DNA from: Rubricoccus sp963708165
GTDB taxonomy: Bacteria > Bacteroidota > Rhodothermia > Rhodothermales > Rubricoccaceae
DNA length: 64,000 nucleotides
Assembly: GCA_963708165.1 (NCBI GenBank)
Contig: OY970187.1
Span: 2,852,001-2,916,000, forward strand
Reading direction: 5' to 3'
Shown here: positions 1 to 8,928 of the stretch, piece by piece
Position numbering within the stretch: the stretch's first letter is position 1
Layout: the number at the start of each line of letters is the position of its first letter
The notes under the pieces: model-generated
Seen by the model: only the letters and a program-made list of their open reading frames with translations
Told to the model about the DNA's origin: nothing
Databases searched by the model: none
Program-made: the position numbers and the translations under genes

Positions 1-201
1 GTCCGGGCACAGCTTGCGGGCCTGCGCCATCGGCATCGCGCTGCGCACGCCGAACGGGCGCGCCTCGTAGCTGGCCGCGCACACCACGCCGCGGTTGGAG
101 CTTCCGCCCACGGCCACAGGCCTCCCGCGCAGCGAGGGGTCGTCGCGCTGCTCGACGGACGCGTAGAAGGCGTCCATGTCGACGTGGAGGATCTTTCTCA
201 T
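1..201 (-). CDS. dinB: DNA polymerase IV (Y-family), N-terminal part only
   Basis: This is a translesion DNA polymerase that copies past damaged bases. The 67 visible codons begin MRKILHVDMDAFYASVEQ and carry the first catalytic aspartates in the VDMDAFYASVE motif. The RGRPVAVGG and NRGVVCAASYEAR segments that contact the incoming nucleotide follow, then VRSAMPMAQA. The start is the ATG read from 201 down, the only one that gives the family N-terminus. The gene runs off the left edge, so the little finger and any beta-clamp peptide are not visible. It lies downstream of two small genes on the same strand. Identification is secure. Confidence 0.95.
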   Translation of the reverse strand, partial: MRKILHVDMDAFYASVEQRDDPSLRGRPVAVGGSSNRGVVCAASYEARPFGVRSAMPMAQARKLCPD

Positions 202-323
202 GGGCCGCTGGCGCGGAGTTGGCTCGCCAGAGGACGCAAGCCGCTGGCGCAGGCCTCAATCTCGCGCCGTGCGCGCGCCAGAGGCGTGTCACCTGAGGCG
301 CGGCCGGGCAGGGCGCCAGAGGA

Positions 324-650
324 TCAGGCCTCTGGCGCGTCGGGGGCCTCGGCGCCGCAGTTCCAGCAAATGCCGAACTGCCCGTCGTTGACCTCGCCGC
401 AGGCGGGACACGTCCACGGGTCGGGTGCCGTTTCGGTCTCGGTCATGACCTCGGCGACGAGCGCGCGGGCGTCGTCCAGCCGGTGGTCGTCTTTGACCCA
501 GACCTCGGCCCAGGCGGCGATGGGAGGGACCTCGCCCATCGCCGAGCCGAGTTGGTCTCCCTGCACGATGGCGGTGATGCCTGCGTTGGCGAGCGCGCCC
601 TGCACGAGGTGCGCGATGCTGGGATCGGGGTGGCTGTAGACGCGGGTCAT
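324..650 (-). CDS. DUF2007-type putative signal-transducing protein with zinc ribbon
   Basis: A 108-residue soluble protein. Residues 1-70 (MTRVYSHPDPSIAHLVQGAL onward) match the DUF2007 pattern: an alpha/beta fold with a GAxxxxGI turn and an acidic segment (WAEVWVKDDHRLDDARALVAE). Residues 80-100 form a RanBP2-type zinc ribbon with CPAC and CWNC cysteine pairs. The last residues, APDAPEA, are encoded by a copy of the iterated word. The family is thought to bind a small ligand or partner, but its role is unknown. It sits between the DinB-superfamily gene and dinB on the same strand, possibly co-transcribed. A second DUF2007 protein lies at 20223-20576. Confidence 0.75.
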   Translation of the reverse strand: MTRVYSHPDPSIAHLVQGALANAGITAIVQGDQLGSAMGEVPPIAAWAEVWVKDDHRLDDARALVAEVMTETETAPDPWTCPACGEVNDGQFGICWNCGAEAPDAPEA

Positions 651-719
651 GGCAGGGGCGGAGAGTGTGCCGCGCGTACGCGTGCGCGTTCGGCCGGTTG
701 CGCCAGAGGCCAGAGCCGT

Positions 720-1220
720 TTAGTTGGCCTCTGGCGGCGGCCACAGGCCGAGCGAGCGCCGCAGGTCGATCACTTGCCCGGTGTGGTGGCTGTTGTGATC
801 GGCCACGAGAAGCACCTCGCGGAGCAGCGTATAGCCGGGAGCGTGCCTGAACTCGGAGGTGAGATCGCCGGTGTTGGCGAGCTCGATCATGGCGCTCAGA
901 TCAGACCCGAAATCGGCGAGCGCGAGCGCCCAGTCGTCGCCGGTGGCCGGTGCGGCGGGCCAGTAGGCGGCGGGCCACTCGGGCGCGGTGTAGTCCGCGT
1001 TCTGGCAAAACAGCAGAATGTCGTTCTGCGTGAACCAGAGGTGGTAGAGCTGCTCCCAGAGCGTGTGCGGCAGGCCGGGCGCACGCACGTTGATGGCCTG
1101 GGGTGGGATGCCGCGCAGGCACGCCCGCACCGGCGTGTGCGCGTTGGCACCGCGCAAGAGGGCGACGAGTTCGGCGCGGAGCCGTTCGCCAGAAGCGAGG
1201 CCGGAGGTGGGGCGGGGCAT
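720..1220 (-). CDS. DinB-superfamily (DinB_2) metal-binding protein
   Basis: A 166-residue all-helical protein of the DinB/YfiT-like four-helix bundle superfamily. These act as metal-dependent thiol transferases or damage-inducible proteins and are unrelated to polymerase IV. The first histidine is in LWEQLYHLWFTQND and the second pair is in LLVADHNSHHTGQVIDLRR. Together they give the usual three-histidine nickel/zinc site. The ATG at 1220 starts the protein just before the first helix. Reading further upstream adds about 74 residues of repeat-derived sequence, so I reject that longer start. The substrate is unknown. Confidence 0.75.
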   Translation of the reverse strand: MPRPTSGLASGERLRAELVALLRGANAHTPVRACLRGIPPQAINVRAPGLPHTLWEQLYHLWFTQNDILLFCQNADYTAPEWPAAYWPAAPATGDDWALALADFGSDLSAMIELANTGDLTSEFRHAPGYTLLREVLLVADHNSHHTGQVIDLRRSLGLWPPPEAN

Positions 1221-1532
1221 GGTGGGTGCGGTGGGTGCCGGGTCAACCGCAGTGCCGCGCGCCGGTTCGCGCCGGAGGTGCTCGGCGGGTTTCTGGCGGG
1301 AGGCTGTGCTCAGCTGACCGAACCCCCGAGGATGCTCCGCCTCGCGCGCTGGCCCTGCCTCTGGCGTGTCCCAAACATCCAAGCCACAGGGCAGGTGTTG
1401 TGGTCGCATTCTCTGTCCCCGAGACAGGGGGACAATTCCCACCGCGCTCTGGCTGGGCGATCCAGGTGATTCGGCGCTTCGCCAGAGGCCGCGGATCGCC
1501 AGAGGCCCGCGGATCGCCAGAGGCCTCTGGCG
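1221..1532. repeat. Gene-free stretch with a dispersed GGAATTGTCCCCCT repeat
   Basis: I find no convincing gene in these 312 bases. Read on the minus strand, 1445 to about 1400 holds GGGAATTGTCCCCCT followed by a short loop and GGGGACAG, then TGCGACC. The same arrangement occurs on the plus strand at 35526-35570, so this is a dispersed, hairpin-forming repeat. Three or four copies or half-copies of the iterated CGCCAGAGG word fill 1480-1530, next to the stop codon of the FtsX gene. Confidence 0.5.
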
Positions 1533-4064
1533 CTACTCCTCCGCGCGCAGCACGTCCAACGGGGGACGTGCGAGGGCCGACCGGCTGCCCAGCACGCCGA
1601 CGAGCGCGACGAGCGCAGGCACGAGCACGGCTGTCGCCAGAAGCCAGAGCGCGTCCGGGCGGAAAGGCACTTGGAAGGTGAACGTGGCGAGCGCCCACGC
1701 CGAGGCCACCGCGAGCCCGCCGCCGACGAGCGCGGCGAGAAAGCCTAGCCCGGCGTATTCCGCGATCACGATGCGGCGCACCTGGGACCGGCTCGCGCCC
1801 AGCGTGCGGAGCAGGACCGCCTCTCGCGTGCGCCGGGACAGCGCCACGCGCACGGCGCTGCCCAGCACGACCAAGCCTGTGGCCACGGCGAAAAAGGCCA
1901 TAAAGCGGAGCGCAAACGCGATCTGCCCCAGCACCTTTTGCACCAACGCGAGCACCTCGCGCACGTCGACCGCCGAGATGTTGGGAAACGCCTCGACCAC
2001 GCGGCCCTGGATCTTCGCGCTGGCCTCTCGCGAGCCCGTCTGCGTGAGCAGCACCTGCGTTTGAGGGGCTGCCGCCAGAGGCCCATCGGGGAAGACGGCG
2101 AAAAAGTTGGGCTGCACCTGCGCCCAGTCGATCTCGCGCAGGCTCGTGACTTCGCTCTCGATGGGCACGCCCGAGACGTCCCACACGATGCGGCTGCCCA
2201 GCGCCACGCCCAGGTCGCCCGCTACGTCCTGGTCCATCGAGACCGGCACGATGGCGGCCTCTGGCGAGACGGTGCCCTCGAAGGCGCCCGCGGTCACGAT
2301 TTCCGTGTCCGTCAGCGTGCTGCGGTAGGTCGAGCGGTACTCGCGCGAGATGGCCCAGCGCTCGGGCCCGGCCTCGGACGTGTCGGCGCGGAGCGAGTCG
2401 GTGGTGATGCCGTCGATGGACCGGATGCGCATCGTGACGATGGGCACTTCGGTGAGGATCGGGATCTCCTCGCTCGCGAGGATGGAGCGGAGGCTGTCGG
2501 CCTGGTCGGGCTGCACGTCGAAAAAGACCACGTCGGGGCGTGCGTCGCCGTTGCCGGGCAGGCGCAGGCTGTCGAGGATCGCGCGCTGCGTGAGGCCGAG
2601 CGAGAGGATGAGGAACACGCCCAGGCCCAGCGCCAGCAGCAGCACGAGCGTCTGGTTGTTGGGCGCGTGCAGGTTGGCGATGCCCTGCCGCCACACGTAC
2701 GGCATCGACGGGCGGGCAAAGCCTCTGGCGAGACGCCGGACGCCAGCGGCCAACAGCGCGAGGATGCCGAACGAGACCGCCATGCCGCCCAGGAATCCCA
2801 GCGCGATGCGCCAGTCGCGGGTTTGCAAGAAGACGAAGCCGTAGGCCGCGCCGACGAGCAGCAGCGCGAGGAGAATCTGAAGCGGGTCCAGGCCTCTGGC
2901 GCTGGCATCGGCGCGGAGTGCGCGCAGCGGCGGCACGCGCCGGACTCCCGCCAGAGGCAGGAGCGCGAAGAGCACGGCCGCGATGATGCCCACGCCTAGG
3001 CCTTCGAGCAGGGCCGTCGGCACAACGTCGTTGCTGACGCTCACGGGCAAGAATGCGCCCAGCGCCAGAGGCAAGAGGCGTTGCACGGCGAGGCCGAGCG
3101 CCACGCCCAGAACGGCGCCCGCGGTGCCCAGCGCGACCGCCTGCGCGGCGTAGACGCCCAAGACGCGCCACGAGCTCAGGCCCAGACAGCGCAGCGTGGC
3201 GACGGTCTCGGCCTTTTCGCGTGCGTAGACGCCCATCGCGCTGGCGACACCGAGCCCGCCCAAGAGGAGCGCGACGACGCCTACGAGCGAGAGGTAGCGC
3301 GCCAGGTCGGCCGTGCCTTCGGTCCACTCCGCCTGCTCGTCCTTGGCCTTTTCGACGCGGTAGCCTCTGGCGTCGAGAACAGTAGCGATGCGGTGGAGAG
3401 CGCGGCCTTCGCCTTCGGTGCGGAAATAGGCGGTGCTGCGCACACGCGAGCCCAGGCTGAGCAGCGTCGAGTCCAGCGTCGCGCGCGGCACGTACAGTTG
3501 CGGGCCGACGCTGGCGGCGATGTCGCTCTGCCCCGGCACGCGGTCCAGCCGCCCGATGATGGGGTACATCACGCCGCCGACTGCGACGGAGTCGCCGATC
3601 TGGGCGTCCATTTGCAGCAGCATCGAGGCGTCGGCGAGCGCGCCGCCAGAGGCCAGAAACTGCTCCATTGCGTCCTCGGGGAACGCGTCGACCGTGCCGT
3701 AGAGCGGGAACGGCCCGTCGATGGCGCGGATCTGGGAGAAGCGTGTGCGGCCGGTTCGCGGAAAGCGCGCCATGCTGGGAAACGAGGTCTCGCGCACCAG
3801 CGCGGCGCCGTAGGCTGTCGCGACAGAGTCCAACAGCGCGTCGTCCTCGGCGCGCAGCGGCGAGCTTTTGCGCGCCTGCACGTCGGCGCCGAAGACCTCG
3901 ATGGTCTGCTCTTCGACTGCCCGCTCCAGGTTGACGCCGAACGAGCGGATCGCGACGAGTGCCGCCACGCCCATCGCCATCGCGGCGACGTAGAGGACCA
4001 GGCGTCGGCGCATTCCGCGGCTGTCGCGCCACGCCAGAGGCAAGACGTTCATCGGGTTGGACAT
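1533..4064 (-). CDS. FtsX-family ABC transporter permease (YbbP-like)
   Basis: An 843-residue membrane protein of the MacB/YbbP exporter type, probably in the inner membrane and acting in lipid or lipoprotein export. A first transmembrane helix (RLVLYVAAMAMGVAALVAI) is followed by a large periplasmic domain. Two FtsX blocks follow. The first is near residues 250-400, with YLSLVGVVALLLGGLGVASA and the cytoplasmic KAETVATLRCLGLSSWRV loop. The second is at the C-terminus, with REAVLLRTLGASRSQVRRI. The two blocks make this the long, duplicated permease type. Its start overlaps the end of the ATPase gene by 16 bases, so the pair is translationally coupled. The substrate cannot be read from sequence. 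Confidence 0.88.
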   Translation of the reverse strand: MSNPMNVLPLAWRDSRGMRRRLVLYVAAMAMGVAALVAIRSFGVNLERAVEEQTIEVFGADVQARKSSPLRAEDDALLDSVATAYGAALVRETSFPSMARFPRTGRTRFSQIRAIDGPFPLYGTVDAFPEDAMEQFLASGGALADASMLLQMDAQIGDSVAVGGVMYPIIGRLDRVPGQSDIAASVGPQLYVPRATLDSTLLSLGSRVRSTAYFRTEGEGRALHRIATVLDARGYRVEKAKDEQAEWTEGTADLARYLSLVGVVALLLGGLGVASAMGVYAREKAETVATLRCLGLSSWRVLGVYAAQAVALGTAGAVLGVALGLAVQRLLPLALGAFLPVSVSNDVVPTALLEGLGVGIIAAVLFALLPLAGVRRVPPLRALRADASARGLDPLQILLALLLVGAAYGFVFLQTRDWRIALGFLGGMAVSFGILALLAAGVRRLARGFARPSMPYVWRQGIANLHAPNNQTLVLLLALGLGVFLILSLGLTQRAILDSLRLPGNGDARPDVVFFDVQPDQADSLRSILASEEIPILTEVPIVTMRIRSIDGITTDSLRADTSEAGPERWAISREYRSTYRSTLTDTEIVTAGAFEGTVSPEAAIVPVSMDQDVAGDLGVALGSRIVWDVSGVPIESEVTSLREIDWAQVQPNFFAVFPDGPLAAAPQTQVLLTQTGSREASAKIQGRVVEAFPNISAVDVREVLALVQKVLGQIAFALRFMAFFAVATGLVVLGSAVRVALSRRTREAVLLRTLGASRSQVRRIVIAEYAGLGFLAALVGGGLAVASAWALATFTFQVPFRPDALWLLATAVLVPALVALVGVLGSRSALARPPLDVLRAEE

Positions 4065-4948
4065 TCCGGGTTCCGAGTTCCCAGTGAGCTTCGCTGGCCT
4101 AGCGGCTCCGGGTTTTGCTCGTTTGGCGTGTCCTCAATCGGCATCCGGCGTGGCGCCTGTGTGGCCTCTGGCGTCGCGCGTTCTGGGTTCTGCAGATCGG
4201 AGACGTCGGTCATTGGCACGGTCTCGTCGGCCTCTGGCGGTATCCCAGCCTCTGGCGCCAGGGGCGCGTCGCGAGTGTACTCGACCTGTCCGCCGCGGAG
4301 GCGGATCTCGCGGCCGCACCGGGCGGCGAGTTCCAAGTCGTGCGTGACGACGACGAGCGCGGTCCCGGCCTCGCGGTTGAGGTCGAAGAGGAGGTCTTCG
4401 ATGCGCTGGCCGGTGGCCTCGTCCAGGTTGCCGGTCGGTTCGTCGGCGAAGAGCAGCGCGGGCCGTCCTGCAAAGGCGCGCGCGACGGCCACGCGCTGCT
4501 GCTCGCCGCCCGAAAGCTGCGTCGGGTAGTGGTCGGTGCGGTCGCCCAGGCCGACGCGCTCCAGCAACTCGCGCGCGATGCCTCTGGCGCCCTTCGCGCC
4601 CTTGAGTTCCAGCGGCACGGCCACGTTGTCGACGGCGGTCAGCGTCTGGAGCAGGCGGAAGCTCTGGAACACGAAGCCGACGTGCTCGGCGCGGATCTTC
4701 GCGCGCGCGTCCTCGCCCAGTGGGCCGAGGTCCGTTCCGGCCAGCGTCACGCTGCCGCGCGAGGGCCGGTCGAGCCCGGCGGCAAGACCCAGGAGAGTTG
4801 TTTTACCACTGCCAGACGGGCCGACGATGGCGAGCGTGTCGCCGCGGGCGACATCGAAGCTCACGCCGTCGAGCACGGTCAGCGGGCGCCCGCCGCTGTC
4901 GAACGTCTTGGCGAGGTCGCGGACGGAGAGGACGGGAGCGGTTTGCAT
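4049..4948 (-). CDS. ABC transporter ATPase (LolD/YbbA-like) with repeat-derived tail
   Basis: This is the nucleotide-binding subunit for the FtsX permease downstream. It has Walker A GPSGSGKTT, Q-loop FVFQSFRLL, signature LSGGEQQRVAVARA, Walker B ALLFADEPTGNLD and H-loop VVTHD, all within about 225 residues, as in LolD, MacB and FtsE. I choose the ATG at 4948 (MQTAPVLSVRDLAK). An upstream ATG at 5017 would add a repeat-coded leader with no family support. After the fold ends (LRGGQVEYT) there are about 70 extra residues, low in complexity and rich in N, P, E and Q. They are encoded by iterated-word copies and GGGTTCC-like heptads, and look like intergenic repeats read through into the gene. 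Confidence 0.9.
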   Translation of the reverse strand: MQTAPVLSVRDLAKTFDSGGRPLTVLDGVSFDVARGDTLAIVGPSGSGKTTLLGLAAGLDRPSRGSVTLAGTDLGPLGEDARAKIRAEHVGFVFQSFRLLQTLTAVDNVAVPLELKGAKGARGIARELLERVGLGDRTDHYPTQLSGGEQQRVAVARAFAGRPALLFADEPTGNLDEATGQRIEDLLFDLNREAGTALVVVTHDLELAARCGREIRLRGGQVEYTRDAPLAPEAGIPPEADETVPMTDVSDLQNPERATPEATQAPRRMPIEDTPNEQNPEPLGQRSSLGTRNPECPTR

Positions 4949-4952
4949 ACGG

Positions 4953-4970
4953 GCCTCTGGCGCCAGAGGC
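4953..4970. repeat. 18-bp palindrome of the iterated word
   Basis: GCCTCTGGCGCCAGAGGC is a perfect palindrome made of two iterated words tail to tail, with GGCGCC at the centre. It lies directly upstream of the ATPase start codon. Identical copies are seen at 5905-5922, 6967-6984, 9097-9114 and 11871-11888, among others. As RNA it would form an 8-9 bp hairpin with almost no loop. I see no run of T residues that would make it a classical terminator. Confidence 0.85.
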
Positions 4971-5101
4971 GCGCGTGTGAGAGGGCCGGTACCCGGCGCG
5001 GCGCGGCGCGGATTCACCGCGCCGGGGGAATGCGCGGTGAAGTGCGATTGGGCGTGCGACGCCAGAGGCGCACCACGCTAGAAGCCTCTGGCGGAGACGC
5101 G

Positions 5102-5779
5102 CTAGAAGTTGATGCGGATCGAAGAGGACGGCCGCAGGACCGGCGCGAGGCTTCCGAACCGGCCACCTTCGAAGGAGAGGCGAGTCTGAAACGGCATGGA
5201 TATATCGGTACCGAATAGACGGAACGAGAGCGTGGCGCCGAGTTCAGTGCCCACGTCCTGGCCCGAGATCGAGAGGCCGTCGTAGCGTCCGGTGCTTTTC
5301 TCAGACGTGGCACGAGCGAGTGTCGCGTACAGTCCTGCGCTGGGAGTGATGCGTACGCTTCGAATCAGGCGAATCGGGCGGGAAATTGCTGCCGACACAT
5401 CGGCACCGAGCACGTTGCTGCTGAACTGATCTTCCGAGGTAGAGCCGGTAAAGGCTGTCAGCGAGCGCTGAAATCCAGCGCCCTCTACCCGAACGTTTGC
5501 ACCTGCGCCAACATCGAGGGTCTGGCCGACCATGAGCCCGAGCGTGGCCCCGGTGTACGACGTAGCGGTCCCATTGCCCCGCCCTAGAGTGTAGCTCAGC
5601 CCGTAGTCCAGCCCGTTTGCCTGCCGGTAGCCCGCGGCGATGCCCGTAGTGGACAGCCCGGACGACGAGTAGCCGCCAGCTACACCCAGATAGATTCCCG
5701 AACTGTCAGCGAGGTGTGTTTGGGCCGAAAGAGGGGCCGCGAAGGCGAAGGCGAGACAGACGAGGGCAAGACGTGACAT
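5102..5779 (-). CDS. Outer-membrane beta-barrel-like secreted protein
   Basis: A 225-residue protein with a signal peptide (MSRLALVCLAFAFAAPLSAQ, cut after AQ). Alternating glycine- and aromatic-rich strands follow (YLGVAGGYSSSG, GYRQANGLDYGLSYTL, RITPSAGLYATLARA). It ends SSIRINF, and the terminal phenylalanine is typical of outer-membrane barrels. I expect eight to ten strands. No specific family is recognised. The ATG at 5779 is chosen because it starts the signal peptide directly. The gene contains no copy of the iterated word and looks less G-rich than its neighbours, which may mean more recent arrival or different selection. Confidence 0.6.
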   Translation of the reverse strand: MSRLALVCLAFAFAAPLSAQTHLADSSGIYLGVAGGYSSSGLSTTGIAAGYRQANGLDYGLSYTLGRGNGTATSYTGATLGLMVGQTLDVGAGANVRVEGAGFQRSLTAFTGSTSEDQFSSNVLGADVSAAISRPIRLIRSVRITPSAGLYATLARATSEKSTGRYDGLSISGQDVGTELGATLSFRLFGTDISMPFQTRLSFEGGRFGSLAPVLRPSSSIRINF

Positions 5780-5947
5780 AACCAGGGAAGGAGAGGGTGA
5801 AGGCTGGCTAACGACCGAGTAGTCGTCCTCGTGTTCACCGTGATTTCCTTTTTCAACTCTCTCGCCTCGCACGCCAGAACTGACACGGTCGCCGCGCCCG
5901 CACAGCCTCTGGCGCCAGAGGCCGGTCTTCTTCCACTCCCCTGTCCC

Positions 5948-7016
5948 TCACACCATCGTCTCCGCGTTCCCGCGCCGGAGCAGGAGCAGGAAAAACGGCA
6001 CGCCGCAGATCGCCGTCACCACGCCGACCGGCATTTCCTGGCCCGGCAGCACCACGCGCGCCGCGATGTCGGCCAGGAGCATGAACACGCCGCCGCCCAT
6101 GAACGCCAGAGGCACCAAGCGCCGGTGGCCCGGCCCGGCGATCAAACGGACCGCGTGCGGCGCGATGAGCCCGACGAAGCCGACGAGTCCCGCTGCGGCC
6201 ACGAGCACGCCCGTCACGACGGCCGAGACCGCCAGGAGTCCGCGCTTGAGCCCTTCGACCGGCACGCCGAGAGCGAGGGCGGGCTCCTCGCCGGTCGCGA
6301 GCAAATCCAGAGGGCGCGCGATCATCCACAAAAGTCCGCCGCCCGCGAGCGACACCGCCAGAGGCACCAACACGCCGGGCCACTCGGCGCCCGCGAGCGA
6401 GCCCAAGAGCCAGAACAGGACGGCGCGCAGCTTGTCGGGCTCGGGGCTCGCGAACGTCACGAACGCCGTGACCGCGCCCAGCAGAGACGAGACGGCCACG
6501 CCCGCCAGAAGCAACCGCGCCGTGGAGAGCCGCGGCCCCTGGCGCGCGACCAGAAAGACGAACGCCAGCGCGAGCCACGCTCCCAGAACCGCCGCCAGGG
6601 GCATCGAAAACGCTTTGGCGATGACGGGCGGCACGAACCCGAGATAGAACAGCGCCGCGCCCGCACTCGCGCCGCCAGAGGCGCCGAGCACGTAGGGCTC
6701 CGCCAGAGGGTTGCGAACGAGCGCCTGCATCGCCACGCCGATGACGGAGAGCCCGCCGCCGACCGCGATCGCGAGGATCGCGCGCGGCAGGCGGATGAGG
6801 TGCAAGATGGTCTCGGCGTTCTCATCTCCCCTGCCCGACGAGCGCGGCCCAGATCCGTGCCGGGCTGACGTCGGAGCTGCCCACGAACAGCGAGAGCACA
6901 AACACTACCGCGCCTGCGCCCAGAAGACCCAGTACGATCCAGAGTAGCCGGGCTTCTTGAGGCTCAGCCTCTGGCGCCAGAGGCTCGCGCAGAGCCGGGT
7001 GTGCCTCTGGCGTCAC
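5948..7016 (-). pseudogene. FecCD/BtuC-type ABC importer permease, frameshifted near 6825
   Basis: This is the membrane subunit of a cobalamin, siderophore or haem importer. The main part shows the family hallmarks: RLPRAILAIAVGGGLSVIGV, QALVRNPLAEPYVLG, AGLVGFVGLIAPHAVRL and a C-terminal LPVG-like motif (GQEMPVGVVTAICGVPFF). The first helix (LLWIVLGLLGAGAVVFVLSL) and the lead-in ending AALVGQG lie in a different frame. That frame stops at 6822, so one base must be skipped around GGGGAGATGA (about 6825) to join GQG to DENAETILHL. The start is a GTG at 7016 that overlaps the TGA of the binding-protein gene as GTGA. The break may be a sequencing indel. No ATPase gene is present in the cluster. 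Confidence 0.8.
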
Positions 7017-7915
7017 GCTGCGCCAGAGGCGAAGGCCTCGGGGTGCAGGCGCCGCGCAATCGTTTCGAGCGCTTCGACCGTGCGCGGGCCAGGGCGCAGG
7101 ATGGGATCTGCGGGGAGGCTGTAGACGCGGCCTTCCTGCACCGCACGCAGCCCGGCGAGCGCAGGCGCAGCGTCGATCAGCCTCTGGCGGGCGTCGCCGT
7201 CGCCCGCGATAAAGATGACCTCGGGTGCGTTCTCCAGCACCCACTCGACCGACGGTACGGCGGCGTCGCCTTCGAACGCGTCCGTCACGTTGTCCGCACC
7301 GGCGGCACGGACGACTTCGCTGGCGTACGAGTCGCGCCCAAAGGCGTACAGCGTGCCGTTGTCAGCGCCGACGAGCAGCAGCACGCGAGGCTGTGGCATC
7401 GCGGCGGTCTGGGTGCGGACCGCCTGCACGCGGGCCTCGAACGCGTCGGCGGCGGGACCTCCGCCAGAGGACGCGAGCAGGGTATCGAGCGTGCGCAGCG
7501 CCCGCGGGATGTCGTCCAGGCTCGCAAAGCGGAACGCGTAGGAGGGAATGCCGAGCGCGCTCAGCCCCTCCAGGTCGCCCGGTGGGTTCAGGCCTACAAC
7601 GCCGAGCGCCAGCCCTGGCCCGAGTTCGATGATGCGCTCGCGGTCGAGCGGCAGCGACGCGAACCGCGGGAGGCCGCGCACTTCGGCGGGCCAATCGTCG
7701 GCGGTGGCGACGCCCGCCAGCCGGTCTACGCCAGAAGCCACCACGACCATCTCGGTGAGGTTGGGCGCCAGAGGCACGACCGTCTGCGGTGCCTCGGCGA
7801 GCGCGACGCTGCGGCCCATGTCGTCCGTGAACGTGCCTGCGCGCTCGGGTGCGGGCGGGGCGCAGGCGGCCAGCGCGAGCACGCAGAGCGTAGCAAAAAG
7901 GGAGCGTAGGGGCAT
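7013..7915 (-). CDS. BtuF-like periplasmic binding lipoprotein of an ABC importer
   Basis: A 300-residue lipoprotein (signal peptide with LALAACAPP, lipidated at the cysteine) of the helical-backbone type III binding-protein family used for vitamin B12, haem and iron-siderophores. Typical segments are VVPLAPNLTEMVVVASGVDRL, then LPLDRERIIELGPGLALGV and the C-terminal LRAVQEGRVYSLPADPILRP. It captures ligand outside the inner membrane and delivers it to the overlapping permease gene (GTGA junction at 7013-7016). The divergent lipid-kinase gene begins only 56 bases away, and there is no room for, or sign of, a cobalamin riboswitch. B12 and siderophore cannot be told apart here. Confidence 0.82.
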   Translation of the reverse strand: MPLRSLFATLCVLALAACAPPAPERAGTFTDDMGRSVALAEAPQTVVPLAPNLTEMVVVASGVDRLAGVATADDWPAEVRGLPRFASLPLDRERIIELGPGLALGVVGLNPPGDLEGLSALGIPSYAFRFASLDDIPRALRTLDTLLASSGGGPAADAFEARVQAVRTQTAAMPQPRVLLLVGADNGTLYAFGRDSYASEVVRAAGADNVTDAFEGDAAVPSVEWVLENAPEVIFIAGDGDARQRLIDAAPALAGLRAVQEGRVYSLPADPILRPGPRTVEALETIARRLHPEAFASGAA

Positions 7916-7971
7916 CGCGGGGCAGACCGAATCAGCGGGCGGCTAACTTACCGACCCTTCCTCTGGCGTCT

Positions 7972-8928
7972 GTGCGCTTCGCTTTCGTTCTCAACCCCGC
8001 GGCCCGCTCCGGCCGCGCCGCTCGCGACGCCGACCGCGTGCTCGCGGGTGCCCGCGCGCTGGGCCTGGACGCGAGCCTGCACCTCACGGACCGGCCTCGC
8101 CACGCGACGGACCTCGCCAGAGGCCTCGCGGAGAGGCACGATGTCGTCGTCGCCGTCGGCGGTGACGGGACGGTGCAGGAGGTCGCGGCGGGACTTGTCG
8201 GGACCGGCGCCACGCTCGGCGTGCTACCGCTGGGCACCGGCAACGACCTCGCACACGCGCTCGGGATGCCCACGCGGCTTCCCTCCGCGCTCGCGGCACT
8301 GGCCTCTGGCGCCCCGTGCGCGATGGACCTGGGCCGCGTGCGCTGGACCGAGCCCGGCGGCGAGATGCGGGAGCGCATTTTCGCCAACAGCGTCGGCGTG
8401 GGGTTCGATGCGCTGGTGGCGAGCCAGGTGCCGCGGTACAAGCGCCTGGGCGGGCGCGCGGCCTACCTCGCCGCCACGCTGGGCAGCCTGAGCCTCTGGC
8501 GCCGTCGCGATCTCGCCATTGAGGTGCGCACCCACGTGCCAGAGGCCTCCCCTGGCGAGGTCGCATCCGAGGTGCTCTACGAAGGCCCGTTCTTCCTCTG
8601 CGAGGTCGGCAACGGGCCGTCGGTGGGCGGCGGCGTGCTGCTCACGCCAGAGGCCGTGCTGGATAATGGCGTGCTCGACCTCTGTCTCGCGCGAGCAGTC
8701 GGGCCCGTGCGCATCGCACGACTGCTGCCGCGGGCGGTGCGCGGCACGCACACCGGCGCACCCGAGGTGGTGATGGGCCGGGCGCCGCGCATCACGCTCC
8801 GTGCCACGCGCGGCACGCTTCCCGTCCACGCCGATGGCGAGCCGGTTTCCGCGGGCGCCGCGGTCGTGGAACTGGAGGTCCTGCCGGGCGCCATCCGCGC
8901 GATCTGGGGACCGGGCTCGGACCGCTAG
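7972..8928 (+). CDS. Diacylglycerol kinase-family lipid kinase (YegS/DgkB-like)
   Basis: A 318-residue cytoplasmic or peripheral membrane lipid kinase. The N-terminal catalytic domain has the substrate loop FVLNPAARSG, the nucleotide motif VVVAVGGDGTVQEVAAGL and LPLGTGNDLAHALGM. The C-terminal beta-sandwich carries the usual GNGPSVGGGVLLTPEA and ends with the DGEPV motif. These enzymes phosphorylate diacylglycerol or related lipids with ATP. The start is a GTG at 7972, which gives MRFAFVLNPAARSG, the expected family start. A TAACTTAC stretch at about 7943-7950 could be its promoter element. Identification of the family is firm and the exact lipid substrate is not. Confidence 0.9.
   Translation: MRFAFVLNPAARSGRAARDADRVLAGARALGLDASLHLTDRPRHATDLARGLAERHDVVVAVGGDGTVQEVAAGLVGTGATLGVLPLGTGNDLAHALGMPTRLPSALAALASGAPCAMDLGRVRWTEPGGEMRERIFANSVGVGFDALVASQVPRYKRLGGRAAYLAATLGSLSLWRRRDLAIEVRTHVPEASPGEVASEVLYEGPFFLCEVGNGPSVGGGVLLTPEAVLDNGVLDLCLARAVGPVRIARLLPRAVRGTHTGAPEVVMGRAPRITLRATRGTLPVHADGEPVSAGAAVVELEVLPGAIRAIWGPGSDR

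Noticed and set aside
3081..4529. Very long open frames opposite real genes, e.g. 482 codons on the plus strand opposite the ABC transporter genes
   Set aside because: They are side effects of high G+C with few stop codons. Their sequence is rich in R, A, H and Q, with no family motif, and they mirror genes with clear domains.
6822..6835. Programmed frameshift in the BtuC-like gene
   Set aside because: GGGGAGATGA is not a known slippery signal, and six other genes in the window show similar isolated shifts, so an indel explanation is simpler.
7916..7971. Cobalamin riboswitch before the BtuF-like gene
   Set aside because: Only 56 bases separate the divergent genes, too short for the element, and no B12-box is visible.
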